Shown in pieces: positions 6,927 through 17,000 of a DNA stretch of 38,827 nucleotides (position 1 is the first letter of the stretch; every line of letters begins with the position of its first letter). The notes under the pieces are model-generated. The model saw only the letters and a list, made by a program, of their open reading frames with translations. It searched no databases and was not told the DNA's origin. The stretch is from contig OMUH01000105.1 in the NCBI GenBank assembly GCA_900314195.1, positions 1 through 38,827 of the forward strand. Direction: 5' to 3'. The translations under genes were made by a program, and so were the position numbers. The DNA comes from an uncultured Prevotella sp. Its GTDB lineage: Bacteria; Bacteroidota; Bacteroidia; Bacteroidales; Bacteroidaceae.

Positions 6927-9900
6927 ATGAAGAAAATCCTGAAACGCACAGCTATAGCCATTACAGTGCCGTTTGCAGTGATATTGCTGCTGGCGCTGCT
7001 GCTTTATGTGCCGCCGGTGCAGAACTGGGCGGTAAGGGAGGCTGCCGCATACGCTACTGAGCACACGGGAATGGATGTTCATGTGGGCCGTGTCAGCCTT
7101 CTGTTTCCTTTAAGGCTTGGCATGACAGACGTAAAAGTGCTGCAGAAAAACGACAGCATACCGCAGCGGCGCGACACGCTGGCAGACATTCACCGGCTGG
7201 CCGTTGATGTAGAGCTGCTGCCGCTGTTTCATAAGCAGGTAATGGTAGACAGGCTTGACTTCGAACATATCAAGGTAAACACGCTCGGACTAATTCATGA
7301 AGCACGCATAAAAGGCAATCTGAACAGACTCTCACTGAGGTCGCGCGGCATTGACCTGAAGAAGGAGTTTGTAAGGGTTAACGATGCTCTTGTCAGCGGC
7401 GGCAGTCTGTCGGTTGAGCTCAGCGACACCGTGCCGCCTGACACCACGCCGAGCACCAATTTCTGGAAGATAGGCATAAACAATCTTAACATAAAGCATA
7501 CAGCCTTTGCGCTCCACATGCCTGGCGACACTACAAGCATAAGGGCGACACTCAGCAGCGTAAGGGCACAGCAGGCTTTTCTTGATTTGCATAAATCGCT
7601 TTACAGTGTCGGACGCCTGGAATGGTTGAAAGGCACGCTCAACTATGACAATAATTTCATGCCACGGCTGCGCACGGGAGTTGACGCCAATCATCTGGCA
7701 TTGGACTCTATAACTCTTGTTGCAGACTCTTTCTTTTTTTGCAGTCCTGACATACGTGCAGCCATACGCCGGCTGGCCTTCCGCGGACCGCTCGGCATCT
7801 CCGTTTCTGATGCCGCTGCACATTTCAGCATGGATGACAGCCGGCTCACAGTGCCGGATCTCCGGTTGAAAACTCCATACACAGCTCTTAACGCGACATA
7901 TTCAATGGACATGGATGCATTTGCTGACTCCGTGCCCGGCACTTTCGCATTGCGTCTTGCCGGCAGCATAGGCCATGATGACATCATGCGGTTCATGCCC
8001 GTGCAGCCCGCTCCGATGAAAGCAATCAGGAAGGTGTGGCCAACGCAGCCGGTAAGCGTGTCGGTCGCTGTAAGAGGCAATCTTCACGCGCTTAACATAG
8101 AAAAGCTGACGGCCGTTGTTCCTACATTGGCGTCAGCGAGCATGAGAGGCCGTCTCACAGATGTCACTGACAGCAGGCGCATGACGGCTGATGCCGCAAT
8201 AGAGCTGACCGTGCGAAAGGGCGTGAACAGGGTGATAGCGGCCGTGGCGCCGGATGCCGCGAAGACGGTTTACATTCCCGACGGCACATCACTGAAAGGA
8301 CAGGCCTCATTGAGCGGTACAAAGATTGCGGCCGACATGGGAATTACAAGTCTCGGAGGAAGGGCACACATCAAAGGCGGTGTGAACACTGCTGCAATGG
8401 CTTATAACGCGAAGATAGATGCTTCCGCCTTCCCGCTGCATGCTTTCCTGCCGGGCATGAGACTGAAGGATTTCTCGGGCAACCTGACGGCGGCCGGACA
8501 CGGAACGGATGCATTCTCATCAAAGACATCGTTGACGGCAAAGGGAAGCATAAGAAAGTTCGGCTATGATAAATATCGTCTTGACAATACTACTGTTGAC
8601 GCTAAGCTTTCCGGCGGCCGTGTCAGCGCGGTACTGAACTGCGGCAACAGCCTTGTCGACGGTTTGCTGCGTCTTAACGCGTTGATGAGCCGCAAAAAAG
8701 TGGACGCAACGCTTGTGGCTGATCTTAAAAAGGCTGACTTATACAGACTAGGACTTGTTGACCAGCCTCTGACAGCCTCTTTCTGCGGACAGATAGATGC
8801 TGCCTCTGATCTTGGCGACAATATTGACGTGCAGGGATTGCTCGGTGACATTGCCATTGCCGACAGCGACAGCACCTACAGGCCTGAGGATGTTGTAATT
8901 GACATTATGACGCGTCGTGACACTACACATGCCGTGGCCGACTGCGCTGACTTTCATCTTGACTTCAATGCCTCTGACGGCTATAAGCGGCTGACCTCAT
9001 ACGCCGGGAAGCTTGCTGATGAGATAAAACGGCAGATAGCGGCAAGAGAAATCAATCAGGAGGCGCTGAGAAAGGTGTTCCCTACAGGAAACCTTTATCT
9101 TACTACGGGAAAATATAATTTCATTGCCGGGCTGATACGCCGTTATGGCTTTGATTATAAGAAGGCCGACATAGACATGTCAATGTCGGCACGTGACGGA
9201 TTGAACGGTACGATGGCCATTGACTCTCTCGTATATGTGGACGGAGGCGTGAGAATAGATACTATTCGCTGGAAGTTCATGTCAAACGACAAGGATATAG
9301 CCTACAAGGGCTTTATTCGCAATGCAGCTGACAACACGCCGACGTTTACGGCCGACATAGCCGGCGACATTCTCAACAACGGCACGAAGCTCGACATGAG
9401 CATCTACGACCATAACGGGCAGCTTGGCTTCCGGCTGCCGTTGATGGCAACGATAAACGGCAATTCCGTGCGTACTTCCATTCCGGCAGGCAAGGTGGTG
9501 CTCGGATACAAGGAGTTTAGTGTCAACAACGACAATTTCGTGCTCCTTACTGACAGCGGGCGGCTGTCGGCTGATGTTAAGCTGAAATCGTCTGACGGGC
9601 AAGGCGTGCAGATATATACCAATGACGCAAATACCGCTGCGCTGCAGGATGTCACGTTGTCGCTGAATAAGTTTGACTTGCAGAAGGTGCTGTCAGTTAT
9701 CCCTTATGCTCCAGACGTGGCCGGCATCTTCAATGGTGACTTCCATGCTGTGAAGACAACAGAGGCGCTGACGGTGTCATCGTCGGTAACCGTTAATGAC
9801 CTTGCTTATCAGGGCAGTCGTATGGGCAACATTGGACTTGAGTTTGTTTACATGCCAAAGGATGACGGTACGCATCAGGTGAACGGCTTCCTGCTCAGCG

Positions 9901-11624
9901 ACGGCAGGCAGGTGGCCACTATTGACGGTACGTACAACAGTGCCGGAAAGGGCATGCTCGACGCGCGGCTCGGTCTGCTGCGCACGCCGCTTAGCTATAT
10001 CAACGGATTTATTCCTGACCATATAATTGGCCTTAAAGGCTACGGCGAAGGTGAGCTGACAGTAAAGGGTACACTCTCTGCACCGAAGGTGAACGGTGAG
10101 GTGTTCCTTGACTCCGGTTATCTCGTCAGTGAGCCCTACGGCGTGCAGATGCGTTTTGCCGATGACCCAGTGCGCATCGAAGACAGCAAACTGCTGTTCG
10201 AGAATTTTGAAATGTTCGCAAACAACGACCAGCCGCTTGACATTGCCGGAACGTTCGACTTCTCCAATCTAGACCGTATGATGCTTAACATCAGAATGCA
10301 GGCCCATAACTTTGAAATCATTGATGCCAAGAAGAACGCGCGGTCAGAGGCTTACGGCAAGACGTTCGTCAACTTCTTCGGAATGATGCGCGGCCCTGTT
10401 GACAATCTTGTCATGGGCGGACGTCTTGAAGTGCTGGGCTCAACAGACATGACATATGTGCTGCGCGAGTCGGAACTGTCTACAGACAATGAGCTTAACG
10501 AACTTGTTAAGTTTACTGATTTCAGTGACTCCACTCACGAAAAAGTGAACAAGCCTGTGCCGCAGGGCCTGCGCATGAGCATGAGTGTATCCGTTGATGA
10601 GGCTGCGCATATCGTGTGTGCGCTCAATGCCGATGAGAGCAACTACATCGACCTCATGGGCGGCGGCGACCTTATGCTGAAGTATGACCCTGTTAATGAA
10701 ATCACGCTCACCGGCAGATACACACTGTCTAACGGCGAGATGAAGTATTCGCTGCCTGTAATCCCGCTTAAGACGTTTAACATACAGGATGGCAGCTATC
10801 TTGAGTTTACAGGCAATCCGTATAACCCTACGCTGAACATTACAGCAACGGAAGATGTCAAGTCGATGGTCGAGGAGAGCGCCGGCAATGCACGGCAGGT
10901 TGACTTCACTTGCGGCGTGAAGATCACCAAGACGCTTGAGTCGCCGGGCATACAGTTCATAATCAACGCGTCCAACGACATGACAATTCAGGACCAGCTC
11001 AACACGATGTCGGCAGAAGAGCAGAGCAAGATAGCCATTGCTATGCTCGCCACAGGCATGTATCTGTCTGACGGAAACACAAGCTCGTTCTCTATGAACT
11101 CGGCTCTCAGCTCGTTCCTGAACTCACAGATAAACAACATCGCCGGAACGGCCATGCGTTCCATGGGACTTGACCTCGGCATGACGGTCGACAACACCGC
11201 CACAGAGACTGGAAGCATTCATACGGATTATAACTTCAAGTTCGCCAAGCGCTTCTGGAACAACAGGCTGAGCCTCGTCGTGGGCGGAAAGGTGTCAACA
11301 GGTGCTGATATAGTAGGCGACAACAGCGACAACACTTTCTTCAATAATGTTGAACTGCAATACCGTTTGAACCAGCAGTCGAGTCAGTATATGCGGCTGT
11401 TCTATAATAATAATGTGTATGACTGGCTTGAAGGAAAAATAGGTGAATATGGCGCGGGCTTCACATGGCGCCGCAAGATGCAGCATTTCAAGGATATAAT
11501 AAACTTCAAGGCCGACCGTACTGCTGTGCCTGCGCCGTCAAGACGTGACTCGTCGGCTGTGAGGACTGCTGCCGGAAACAGCAATGACTCAACGTCCGTG
11601 CCAGGTAATAAAACAAAAAAATAA
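6927..11624 (+). CDS. tamB: TamB-like translocation and assembly module protein (AsmA-like, DUF490 C-terminus)
   Basis: A very large periplasm-spanning protein (1565 residues from the ATG at 6927; an upstream TTG at 6921 is less likely). Residues 1-30 form an uncleaved N-terminal anchor (KKILKRT, then a long hydrophobic stretch). The body is repetitive beta structure, as in the hydrophobic-groove proteins of the AsmA/TamB/YhdP superfamily. The last 450 residues carry the TamB (DUF490) domain, with features such as LTGRYTLSNGEMKYSLPVIP, a VDFTCGVKITKTLESPGI segment and an AEEQSKIAIAMLATGMYLS segment. TamB links the inner membrane to an Omp85 partner and is implicated in outer membrane protein insertion and phospholipid transport. 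The partner gene follows after 7 bp, so the two are almost certainly translated from one mRNA. The C-terminal tail (RRDSSAVRTAAGN) is low complexity. Confidence 0.9.
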   Translation: MKKILKRTAIAITVPFAVILLLALLLYVPPVQNWAVREAAAYATEHTGMDVHVGRVSLLFPLRLGMTDVKVLQKNDSIPQRRDTLADIHRLAVDVELLPLFHKQVMVDRLDFEHIKVNTLGLIHEARIKGNLNRLSLRSRGIDLKKEFVRVNDALVSGGSLSVELSDTVPPDTTPSTNFWKIGINNLNIKHTAFALHMPGDTTSIRATLSSVRAQQAFLDLHKSLYSVGRLEWLKGTLNYDNNFMPRLRTGVDANHLALDSITLVADSFFFCSPDIRAAIRRLAFRGPLGISVSDAAAHFSMDDSRLTVPDLRLKTPYTALNATYSMDMDAFADSVPGTFALRLAGSIGHDDIMRFMPVQPAPMKAIRKVWPTQPVSVSVAVRGNLHALNIEKLTAVVPTLASASMRGRLTDVTDSRRMTADAAIELTVRKGVNRVIAAVAPDAAKTVYIPDGTSLKGQASLSGTKIAADMGITSLGGRAHIKGGVNTAAMAYNAKIDASAFPLHAFLPGMRLKDFSGNLTAAGHGTDAFSSKTSLTAKGSIRKFGYDKYRLDNTTVDAKLSGGRVSAVLNCGNSLVDGLLRLNALMSRKKVDATLVADLKKADLYRLGLVDQPLTASFCGQIDAASDLGDNIDVQGLLGDIAIADSDSTYRPEDVVIDIMTRRDTTHAVADCADFHLDFNASDGYKRLTSYAGKLADEIKRQIAAREINQEALRKVFPTGNLYLTTGKYNFIAGLIRRYGFDYKKADIDMSMSARDGLNGTMAIDSLVYVDGGVRIDTIRWKFMSNDKDIAYKGFIRNAADNTPTFTADIAGDILNNGTKLDMSIYDHNGQLGFRLPLMATINGNSVRTSIPAGKVVLGYKEFSVNNDNFVLLTDSGRLSADVKLKSSDGQGVQIYTNDANTAALQDVTLSLNKFDLQKVLSVIPYAPDVAGIFNGDFHAVKTTEALTVSSSVTVNDLAYQGSRMGNIGLEFVYMPKDDGTHQVNGFLLSDGRQVATIDGTYNSAGKGMLDARLGLLRTPLSYINGFIPDHIIGLKGYGEGELTVKGTLSAPKVNGEVFLDSGYLVSEPYGVQMRFADDPVRIEDSKLLFENFEMFANNDQPLDIAGTFDFSNLDRMMLNIRMQAHNFEIIDAKKNARSEAYGKTFVNFFGMMRGPVDNLVMGGRLEVLGSTDMTYVLRESELSTDNELNELVKFTDFSDSTHEKVNKPVPQGLRMSMSVSVDEAAHIVCALNADESNYIDLMGGGDLMLKYDPVNEITLTGRYTLSNGEMKYSLPVIPLKTFNIQDGSYLEFTGNPYNPTLNITATEDVKSMVEESAGNARQVDFTCGVKITKTLESPGIQFIINASNDMTIQDQLNTMSAEEQSKIAIAMLATGMYLSDGNTSSFSMNSALSSFLNSQINNIAGTAMRSMGLDLGMTVDNTATETGSIHTDYNFKFAKRFWNNRLSLVVGGKVSTGADIVGDNSDNTFFNNVELQYRLNQQSSQYMRLFYNNNVYDWLEGKIGEYGAGFTWRRKMQHFKDIINFKADRTAVPAPSRRDSSAVRTAAGNSNDSTSVPGNKTKK

Positions 11625-11631
11625 TTGATAA

Positions 11632-14073
11632 ATGACCCATAAACATATTATATATTCTTTCTGCATTGTCCTTTCTGCGGCGGTTGCAGTCTTCGGAATC
11701 CAGTCGTGCTCAACGACGTCGGCATTGCCCGAAGGCGAGCAACTGTTTACGGGGCTCAGGCAGATAAAATATGTCAACTATGACGACAATGACCATGCCC
11801 GCTCTACGCAGGCAGAAATGGAGAGCGCGCTGGCCTCTGCGCCGAACGGCGCCCTCTTCGGGTCCAGCTATTACCGCACGCCTTTTCCGCTGAGGCAGTG
11901 GATATGGAATGCCTTTGCGCGCGACTCAGCCGGAGTGGGCCATTGGCTGGCTACGACATTCGGCTCGCAGCCTAAGCTAATGAGTCAGGTTAACCCGGCG
12001 CTGCGCTCACAGATAGCAACAGGCCAGCTCCGCAAATACGGCTATTTCAACGGTAAGGTTGACTATAAGAATATAACATTGTCTAACCATAAGAAAGGGA
12101 AAATCGAATACACCGTCGACATGGGTCCTCTGTGGCGTTATGACAGCATCAGTTATATCGGCTTTGACGCTGATGCCTCGCACCTCATTGACAGCACCAG
12201 CAGTGATGCCGTTGTGAAATATGGCGATCCGTTCCAGGTGAGCAATCTTGATGCTGAGCGCCAGCGCATAAGCAGCGTGCTCCGCAACAACGGCTATTAT
12301 TATTATGAAAAGGGCATGGCCTCTTATCTTGCCGACACTATAGCCAACCCCGGGAGGGTAGGACTGAAGTTTGTTGTCAGTGACAGTCTCAATGGCAATG
12401 TATTGAGAAAATGGTATATCGGCCGTCTGACCGTGAACTACCGCCGTTCTTTCGTGCAGCAGCTGACAGATTCCATAAACGGGCGTTTCCTGACAACACG
12501 CTTCTCGGGACGCAGACCGCCGGTCAGGCTTGGCGTGTTCATGCACGACAATGAACTGCGGCCGCGACATCTTTACCGCGCTTCTGACGAAGAAAACACC
12601 CGCCAGAACCTGCAGAAGACTGGTCTGTTCAGCTATATCAACATTGGCTTTACTCCGCGTGACACCACATCAGGCTGTGATACGCTCGACGTCAACTATG
12701 ATCTTGTGTTTGACAAACCGTATGATTTTTATATAGAAGCCAATGCGAAGGGAAAGACTACCAACCGCATAGGCCCGGAAGTGGTGGTCGGTCTTACCAA
12801 ACGCAATGCCTTCAAAGGTGCAGAGGTGCTCGACATTAATCTGCATGGCTCTTACGAATGGACGACAGGCCATAAGAGCGAGGGCTCGTCAGACGGTTTC
12901 AACTCTTATGAGTACGGTGCCGGTGCGTCTGTAAAGTTTCCGAGGGTACTCACCCCGCAAAGCCTCTTCAGCAAGCGCCGTGCTTTCGGACGTCCTCAGC
13001 TGACTGACAACAGGAACAAAGAGAAAGCTGTCACTGACACCACGAAAAATGGCGGGGGAACTGTTGTGCCGCGTTTTCGCCGGCATCGCCGCAGCAGGAT
13101 TTACGGCGATGCCTCGACAACTCTTAAAGCATCATTCAATGTGTTGAACCGTGCGTCTTATTTCAAGCGTCATGTCATCTCCGGCGAGCTTACATACGAC
13201 TGGTATACGTCGGCTAACTCTCACCATTCTTTCAGTCCGCTGACGCTGTCATACGAATATATGAACAGCCGCACGCAGGCTTTTGATTCGCTGATAGCCG
13301 GCAGTCCTTATCTTCAGATTTCCATGCGTGATCAGTTTGTGCCGAAGATGAGCTATACATACAGTTACACATCGCCGGCCGGCGAGCGTCATCCTGTTTC
13401 GTGGCAGATAACGGCGAGTGAGGCCGGCAACGTGGTGAACGCGGCTTATATGGCATTCGGAAAGAAGTGGGGCAAGAACGGTAAAGAACTGTTCAAGAAT
13501 CCGTTCGCGCAGTTCGTGAAACTTGAAACAGATTTTGTAAAGACATGGACATTGACTGAAAACTCCACTCTTGTCGGCCATTTGAATGCCGGAGTCATTT
13601 TAAGCTATGGCAACACCAACGAGGCGCCGTATTATGAGCAGTTCTATATAGGCGGTGCCAACAGCGTTAGAGCGTTTAACGTGCGCAGCATTGGACCGGG
13701 TAAGTATACTCCGGCAAACGGACGCTTCTCTTATATTGACCAGACGGGCGATATAAAGTTCCTTGCCAATCTCGAATACCGTCCGCGCCTCTTCGGCGAC
13801 CTCTTCGGAGCACTTTTTGTTGATGCGGGCAATGTGTGGACAACAAAGAATGATGCTACACGTCATGACGGACAGTTCAAGGCCGGTTTCATGAAGCAAA
13901 TGGCAATCGGAACAGGAGTAGGACTGCGTTATGACATGGGCATGTTCGTCATCCGCCTTGACTGGGGCATAGGCCTGCACGTTCCGTACGAAACAGGCCG
14001 GAACGGCTTCTATAATATCCGTAGTTTCCATGACGGGCAAAGCCTGCACCTTGCCGTTGGCTATCCGTTCTGA
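11632..14073 (+). CDS. tamL: Lipidated Omp85-family outer membrane protein (TamL/TamA type)
   Basis: An 813-residue outer membrane assembly protein. It begins with a lipoprotein signal peptide whose lipobox is GIQSC (C26). This is the feature that separates the Bacteroidetes TamL from the non-lipidated proteobacterial TamA. POTRA-like domains occupy about residues 40-370, for example GYFNGKVDYKN and the VLRNNGYYYYEKG turn. A C-terminal 16-strand barrel follows, with conserved motifs such as FYIGGANSVRAF and the GTGVGLRYDMG region. The chain ends in a C-terminal phenylalanine (VGYPF), the usual insertion signal. An insertion rich in R and K near residues 470-485 (RFRRHRRSR) is unusual for a barrel and probably lies in a loop. 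It forms an operon with tamB, and a strong terminator follows 40 bp later. Confidence 0.9.
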   Translation: MTHKHIIYSFCIVLSAAVAVFGIQSCSTTSALPEGEQLFTGLRQIKYVNYDDNDHARSTQAEMESALASAPNGALFGSSYYRTPFPLRQWIWNAFARDSAGVGHWLATTFGSQPKLMSQVNPALRSQIATGQLRKYGYFNGKVDYKNITLSNHKKGKIEYTVDMGPLWRYDSISYIGFDADASHLIDSTSSDAVVKYGDPFQVSNLDAERQRISSVLRNNGYYYYEKGMASYLADTIANPGRVGLKFVVSDSLNGNVLRKWYIGRLTVNYRRSFVQQLTDSINGRFLTTRFSGRRPPVRLGVFMHDNELRPRHLYRASDEENTRQNLQKTGLFSYINIGFTPRDTTSGCDTLDVNYDLVFDKPYDFYIEANAKGKTTNRIGPEVVVGLTKRNAFKGAEVLDINLHGSYEWTTGHKSEGSSDGFNSYEYGAGASVKFPRVLTPQSLFSKRRAFGRPQLTDNRNKEKAVTDTTKNGGGTVVPRFRRHRRSRIYGDASTTLKASFNVLNRASYFKRHVISGELTYDWYTSANSHHSFSPLTLSYEYMNSRTQAFDSLIAGSPYLQISMRDQFVPKMSYTYSYTSPAGERHPVSWQITASEAGNVVNAAYMAFGKKWGKNGKELFKNPFAQFVKLETDFVKTWTLTENSTLVGHLNAGVILSYGNTNEAPYYEQFYIGGANSVRAFNVRSIGPGKYTPANGRFSYIDQTGDIKFLANLEYRPRLFGDLFGALFVDAGNVWTTKNDATRHDGQFKAGFMKQMAIGTGVGLRYDMGMFVIRLDWGIGLHVPYETGRNGFYNIRSFHDGQSLHLAVGYPF

Positions 14074-14110
14074 TTTTCATTTGCCGGACATGCAAGACAA
14101 GACTATGTGA

Positions 14111-14158
14111 AACAAAATGGGCCATCAGAAAACTTATGATGGCCCATTTTGTTTTTTT
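14111..14158 (+). terminator. Strong intrinsic terminator after tamB-tamL
   Basis: A perfect 17-bp stem (arms 14111-14127 and 14137-14153, core ATGGGCCATCA) with a 9-nt loop runs into T7. It closes the plus-strand operon. Confidence 0.93.
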
Positions 14159-14285
14159 GCAATTTCATTCGTCAGGAAGAAAGTGCGTTTATCCTGTTTT
14201 GATAAGTTATACACTACCTAATAATTGCATAAAATAAAAAGCATTATTGTGTCTTGCGCCGTTAACGCATTAACAATGGTGTATA

Positions 14286-14333
14286 CAAAAGAGAAGCGGG
14301 CGAAGAAAAAATTCTTCGTCCGCTTCTCTTTTG
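14286..14333 (-). terminator. Bidirectional terminator after the fumarase gene
   Basis: Long A-rich to T-rich stem: AAAAGAGAAGCGG pairs with CCGCTTCTCTTTT, extended by CGAAGAA/TTCTTCG across one mismatch. It sits between the convergent tamL and fumarase genes and can stop transcription from either side. Confidence 0.9.
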
Positions 14334-14374
14334 TGTGGTCTGTTTTGTGAAAAACTAATCCTGCAGCTTAATGC

Positions 14375-16027
14375 TTATGCCTTTTTGCACGGGCACCATG
14401 GCTTCAGCTCTTTGAAGAAGTCGTGTCCCTTGTCGTCGACGAGAATGAAAGCCGGGAAGTTCTCAACGCGTATCTTCCAGATGGCCTCCATGCCCAGCTC
14501 CGGATATTCCACGCATTCAATGCTCTTGATAGAGCTCTTTGAGAGAACAGCAGCCACGCCGCCTATAGTGCCGAGGTAGAATCCGCCGTGTTTCTTGCAG
14601 GCATCTGTGACCACCTGCGTTCTGTTGCCCTTGGCAATCATGACGAGCGAGCCGCCGTGGTCCTGGAATTCATCAACGTATGGGTCCATGCGGTTGGCTG
14701 TTGTAGGGCCCATGGAACCGCAGGCGTAGCCCTCAGGAGTCTTTGCCGGTCCGGCATAGAGAATAGGGTGGTCTTTGAAATACTGCGGCAGGTCCTCACC
14801 CTTGTCGAGGCGTGCCTTCAGCTTGGCATGTGCAATGTCGCGCGCTACGATGATGGTGCCGTTGAGCACTACGCGTGTTGATACCGGATATTTTGTGAGC
14901 TCCTTGCGCACGCTGTCTATACCCTTGTCGAGGTCAATGACGATGCTCTTTGTGCCTTCGCCGGCCTTTGCGTATTCGTCAGGTATGAGCTCGCCCGGAT
15001 TGGCGTCCATCTTCTCGAGCCAGATGCCGTCGCGGTTTATCTTGCCCTTTATGTTTCTGTCGGCAGAGCAGCTCACGCCCATGCCGATAGGACAGCTTGC
15101 GCCGTGGCGCGGCAAACGGATGACGCGGATGTCATAAGCGAAATATTTTCCACCGAACTGTGCGCCGAGACCTATCTTGTGCGCCTCGTCGAGCAGCTTG
15201 GCCTCGAGGTCGGTGTCGCGGAAGGCACGGCCGGTCTCATCGCCCGTTGTCGGCAGGTTGTCATAGTATTTTATTGAGCCGAGCTTCACTGTGAGCAGGT
15301 TCTTCTCTGCCGACGTGCCGCCGATGACAAAGCAGATGTGGTAAGGCGGACATGCGGCCGTGCCAAGACTCTTCATCTTCTCAACGAGGAAAGGCAGAAG
15401 GGTGCCCTCATTCTGTATGGTGGCCTTGGTCATAGGGTAGAAGTAGGTCTTGTTGGCCGAGCCGCCGCCCTTGGCAACCATGATGAAACGGTATTCCTCA
15501 CCTTCTGTGGCCTCTATGTCTATCTGTGCCGGCAGGTTGCAGCGTGTGTTCACCTCGTCATACATGGTGAGGGGAGCGTTCTGCGAATAGCGCAGGTTGT
15601 CATGCGTGTAAGTGTTGTAGACGCCGCGGCTCAGTGCCTCCTCGTCCTCAAATCCTGTCCACACCTGCTGGCCCTTCTCACCGTGGATGATAGCCGTACC
15701 TGTGTCCTGGCAGAAGGGAAGCACGCCCTTTGCTGCCACTTCGGCATTGCGCAGCATGGTGAGGGCAACATATTTGTCGTTCTCTGATGCCTCAGGGTCT
15801 TTGAGCACGGCTGCCACCTGCTCGTTATGAGCGCGGCGCAACATGAACTCAACATCGTGAAAGGCCTGCTGAGCCAGCAGCGTAAGCGCTTCCTTGCTCA
15901 CCTTTAAAATTTCCTTACCCTCAAACGTAGCAGTTGATACGCCTTCCTTTGTCAGCAACCGGTACTCTGTGTCGTCCTTGCCGGTCTGAAACATTGGCGC
16001 ATACTTGAAATCTGGTGTTTTTGCCAT
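14375..16027 (-). CDS. fumA: Class I fumarate hydratase, [4Fe-4S] (FumA/FumB type)
   Basis: A cytoplasmic, oxygen-sensitive enzyme interconverting fumarate and malate, used by anaerobic Bacteroidales in the reductive succinate pathway. The protein is 550 residues from the ATG at 16027, matching the 548 of E. coli FumA. An in-frame ATG at 16093 adds 22 basic, non-conserved residues and is rejected as the start. The three cluster cysteines are C106 (FCQDTGT), C226 (AACPPYH) and C320 (VSCSADRN), at positions equivalent to the family's 105, 224 and 318. The N-terminal catalytic domain and the C-terminal beta domain ([31 protein letters not shown]) are both complete. It appears monocistronic. Confidence 0.96.
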   Translation of the reverse strand: MAKTPDFKYAPMFQTGKDDTEYRLLTKEGVSTATFEGKEILKVSKEALTLLAQQAFHDVEFMLRRAHNEQVAAVLKDPEASENDKYVALTMLRNAEVAAKGVLPFCQDTGTAIIHGEKGQQVWTGFEDEEALSRGVYNTYTHDNLRYSQNAPLTMYDEVNTRCNLPAQIDIEATEGEEYRFIMVAKGGGSANKTYFYPMTKATIQNEGTLLPFLVEKMKSLGTAACPPYHICFVIGGTSAEKNLLTVKLGSIKYYDNLPTTGDETGRAFRDTDLEAKLLDEAHKIGLGAQFGGKYFAYDIRVIRLPRHGASCPIGMGVSCSADRNIKGKINRDGIWLEKMDANPGELIPDEYAKAGEGTKSIVIDLDKGIDSVRKELTKYPVSTRVVLNGTIIVARDIAHAKLKARLDKGEDLPQYFKDHPILYAGPAKTPEGYACGSMGPTTANRMDPYVDEFQDHGGSLVMIAKGNRTQVVTDACKKHGGFYLGTIGGVAAVLSKSSIKSIECVEYPELGMEAIWKIRVENFPAFILVDDKGHDFFKELKPWCPCKKA

Positions 16028-16139
16028 AATGTTTTTTGTTTTCAGTTGATAATATTTCTTTTTGCTTAGTTTTCCTTTTGTTTTTCCGGACATTCTGTGC
16101 CGTGAAATGCTTGTGTGTATGCTTCTTACTTGTTTTCTA

Positions 16140-16147
16140 CAAAGATA
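16140..16147 (-). promoter_or_regulatory. -7 promoter element for the fumarase gene
   Basis: On the minus strand this reads TATCTTTG, a full match to the Bacteroidetes -7 box, about 113 nt upstream of the chosen ATG. No good TTTG is seen at -33. Its position downstream of the 16093 ATG only in the untranslated sense supports, without proving, the later start. Confidence 0.6.
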
Positions 16148-16213
16148 CAGCCATTTTTTGGTATCTGATTATTAATAAAGCAAAATATTTATTTAGCAAT
16201 ATGTAAAAAACAA

Positions 16214-16245
16214 CTTCATGGCAATGTTTAAACATTGTCATGAAG
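16214..16245 (-). terminator. Hairpin with T-run on the minus strand, no obvious gene upstream
   Basis: CTTCATG and CATGAAG flank CAATG/CATTG around TTTAAA, with one G-T position. On the minus strand it is followed by TTG and then T6, as in an intrinsic terminator. The nearest minus-strand gene upstream already has its own terminator near 16.9 kb. The hairpin may therefore end an unannotated transcript or block read-through into the fumarase promoter. Confidence 0.4.
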
Positions 16246-16618
16246 GCTTGCCCGCAAAAAAATAATCAGTTCGTTGAATCGTGACAAGAGCGTGCCACGG
16301 AAGATATACACTTGATATAAACGTATTACATCCCTCTTCGAGGAACGTGGAAAGGCTGATGGTTACTTACGGCCGGCCATATATATTGTTGAATAAAATC
16401 ATTAAGCTTGAATGCAGCGGCCCTCGTGTCCGTGCGTAAGCTATATATTTTAATTCAGAAAATATTTTACAGCATGTTGCACGAGAAGGCCATCGGAGAG
16501 CATCGCAAAATTTATGGTTCGTTTTTGTGGCAAATTTCAGCACTTTTAATTATGTTGATAATCAGCCTGTTGTATTTTCTTTACATTTAATTCACCCGGA
16601 AAATGGCTGAAAAAGGGC

Positions 16619-16663
16619 TTTCCAAAGCATTGGTTTACGACTCGTAAAGCAATGCTTTGGAAA
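16619..16663. repeat. 45-nt near-perfect palindrome
   Basis: TTTCCAAAGCATTG pairs with CAATGCTTTGGAAA. Inside it, TTTACGA and TCGTAAA pair around a single central C, and only one position (G-G) breaks the symmetry. It lies in AT-rich non-coding DNA and has no long T-run directly after it. It may be an RNA stem-loop, a protein-binding palindrome or a mobile-element remnant. Confidence 0.7.
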
Positions 16664-16897
16664 ATTATCTCTCAGCAATAGCTTTTTATCTCATTGAGAT
16701 ATTTTTTTCGGGCGTAATTTCAGCTTTTTATTAAATATATATGCAATTAATATACACATTCCGTGATTATTCTTTAATTGTTAATAAATTTAACTACTCA
16801 ATTGCGGAGTTAAGAAGAGTTAAAATAATGGTAATTTTTATTACAAATTATGATACCGTTACATGGAATCTATTCAGCGGATTTTTCATGCACACGC

Positions 16898-16932
16898 AAA
16901 AAGGGGCCGGCAACATTGTGCCGGCCCCTTTT
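16898..16932 (-). terminator. Intrinsic terminator after the M16 peptidase gene
   Basis: GGGGCCGGCA and TGCCGGCCCC form a 10-bp GC-rich stem with a 6-nt loop, flanked by A5 on the left and T4 on the right. On the minus strand this gives a classic stem followed by T5, about 70 bp after the peptidase stop codon. Confidence 0.92.
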
Positions 16933-17000
16933 CCGCGTAGTTATTGTATCTTATGCAATTAAAATCTCTCTTGCTTGCTGTCTTCCGGTATTGTCATATT

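Larger units (their letters stand above)
16148..16897. other. 750-bp AT-rich intergenic region with several hairpins, no convincing gene
   Basis: This stretch lies between the divergent upstream side of the fumarase gene and the end of the M16 peptidase gene. It holds an inverted repeat at 16214-16245, a 45-nt near-perfect palindrome at 16619-16663, and a short hairpin plus T7 at 16687-16708. A possible 38-residue plus-strand reading frame starts with ATG at 16474 and ends in a hydrophobic helix (QISALLIMLIISLLYFLYI). It has no matching promoter box, and I do not call it a gene. A small RNA or small membrane peptide remains possible. Confidence 0.5.

Noticed and set aside
16028..16093. N-terminal extension of fumarase from the ATG at 16093
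   Set aside because: The extra 22 residues are lysine-rich and not part of the family. Starting at 16027 gives 550 residues and aligns the cluster cysteines with E. coli FumA numbering.
16408..16590. 60-codon plus-strand frame with a C-terminal hydrophobic helix
   Set aside because: The nominal start is TTG, there is no promoter box, and only the last 38 codons have an ATG. I keep it as a possibility in the intergenic entry, not as a gene.
16741..16962. 73-codon plus-strand frame
   Set aside because: It runs straight through the terminator of the M16 peptidase gene and has no family features.
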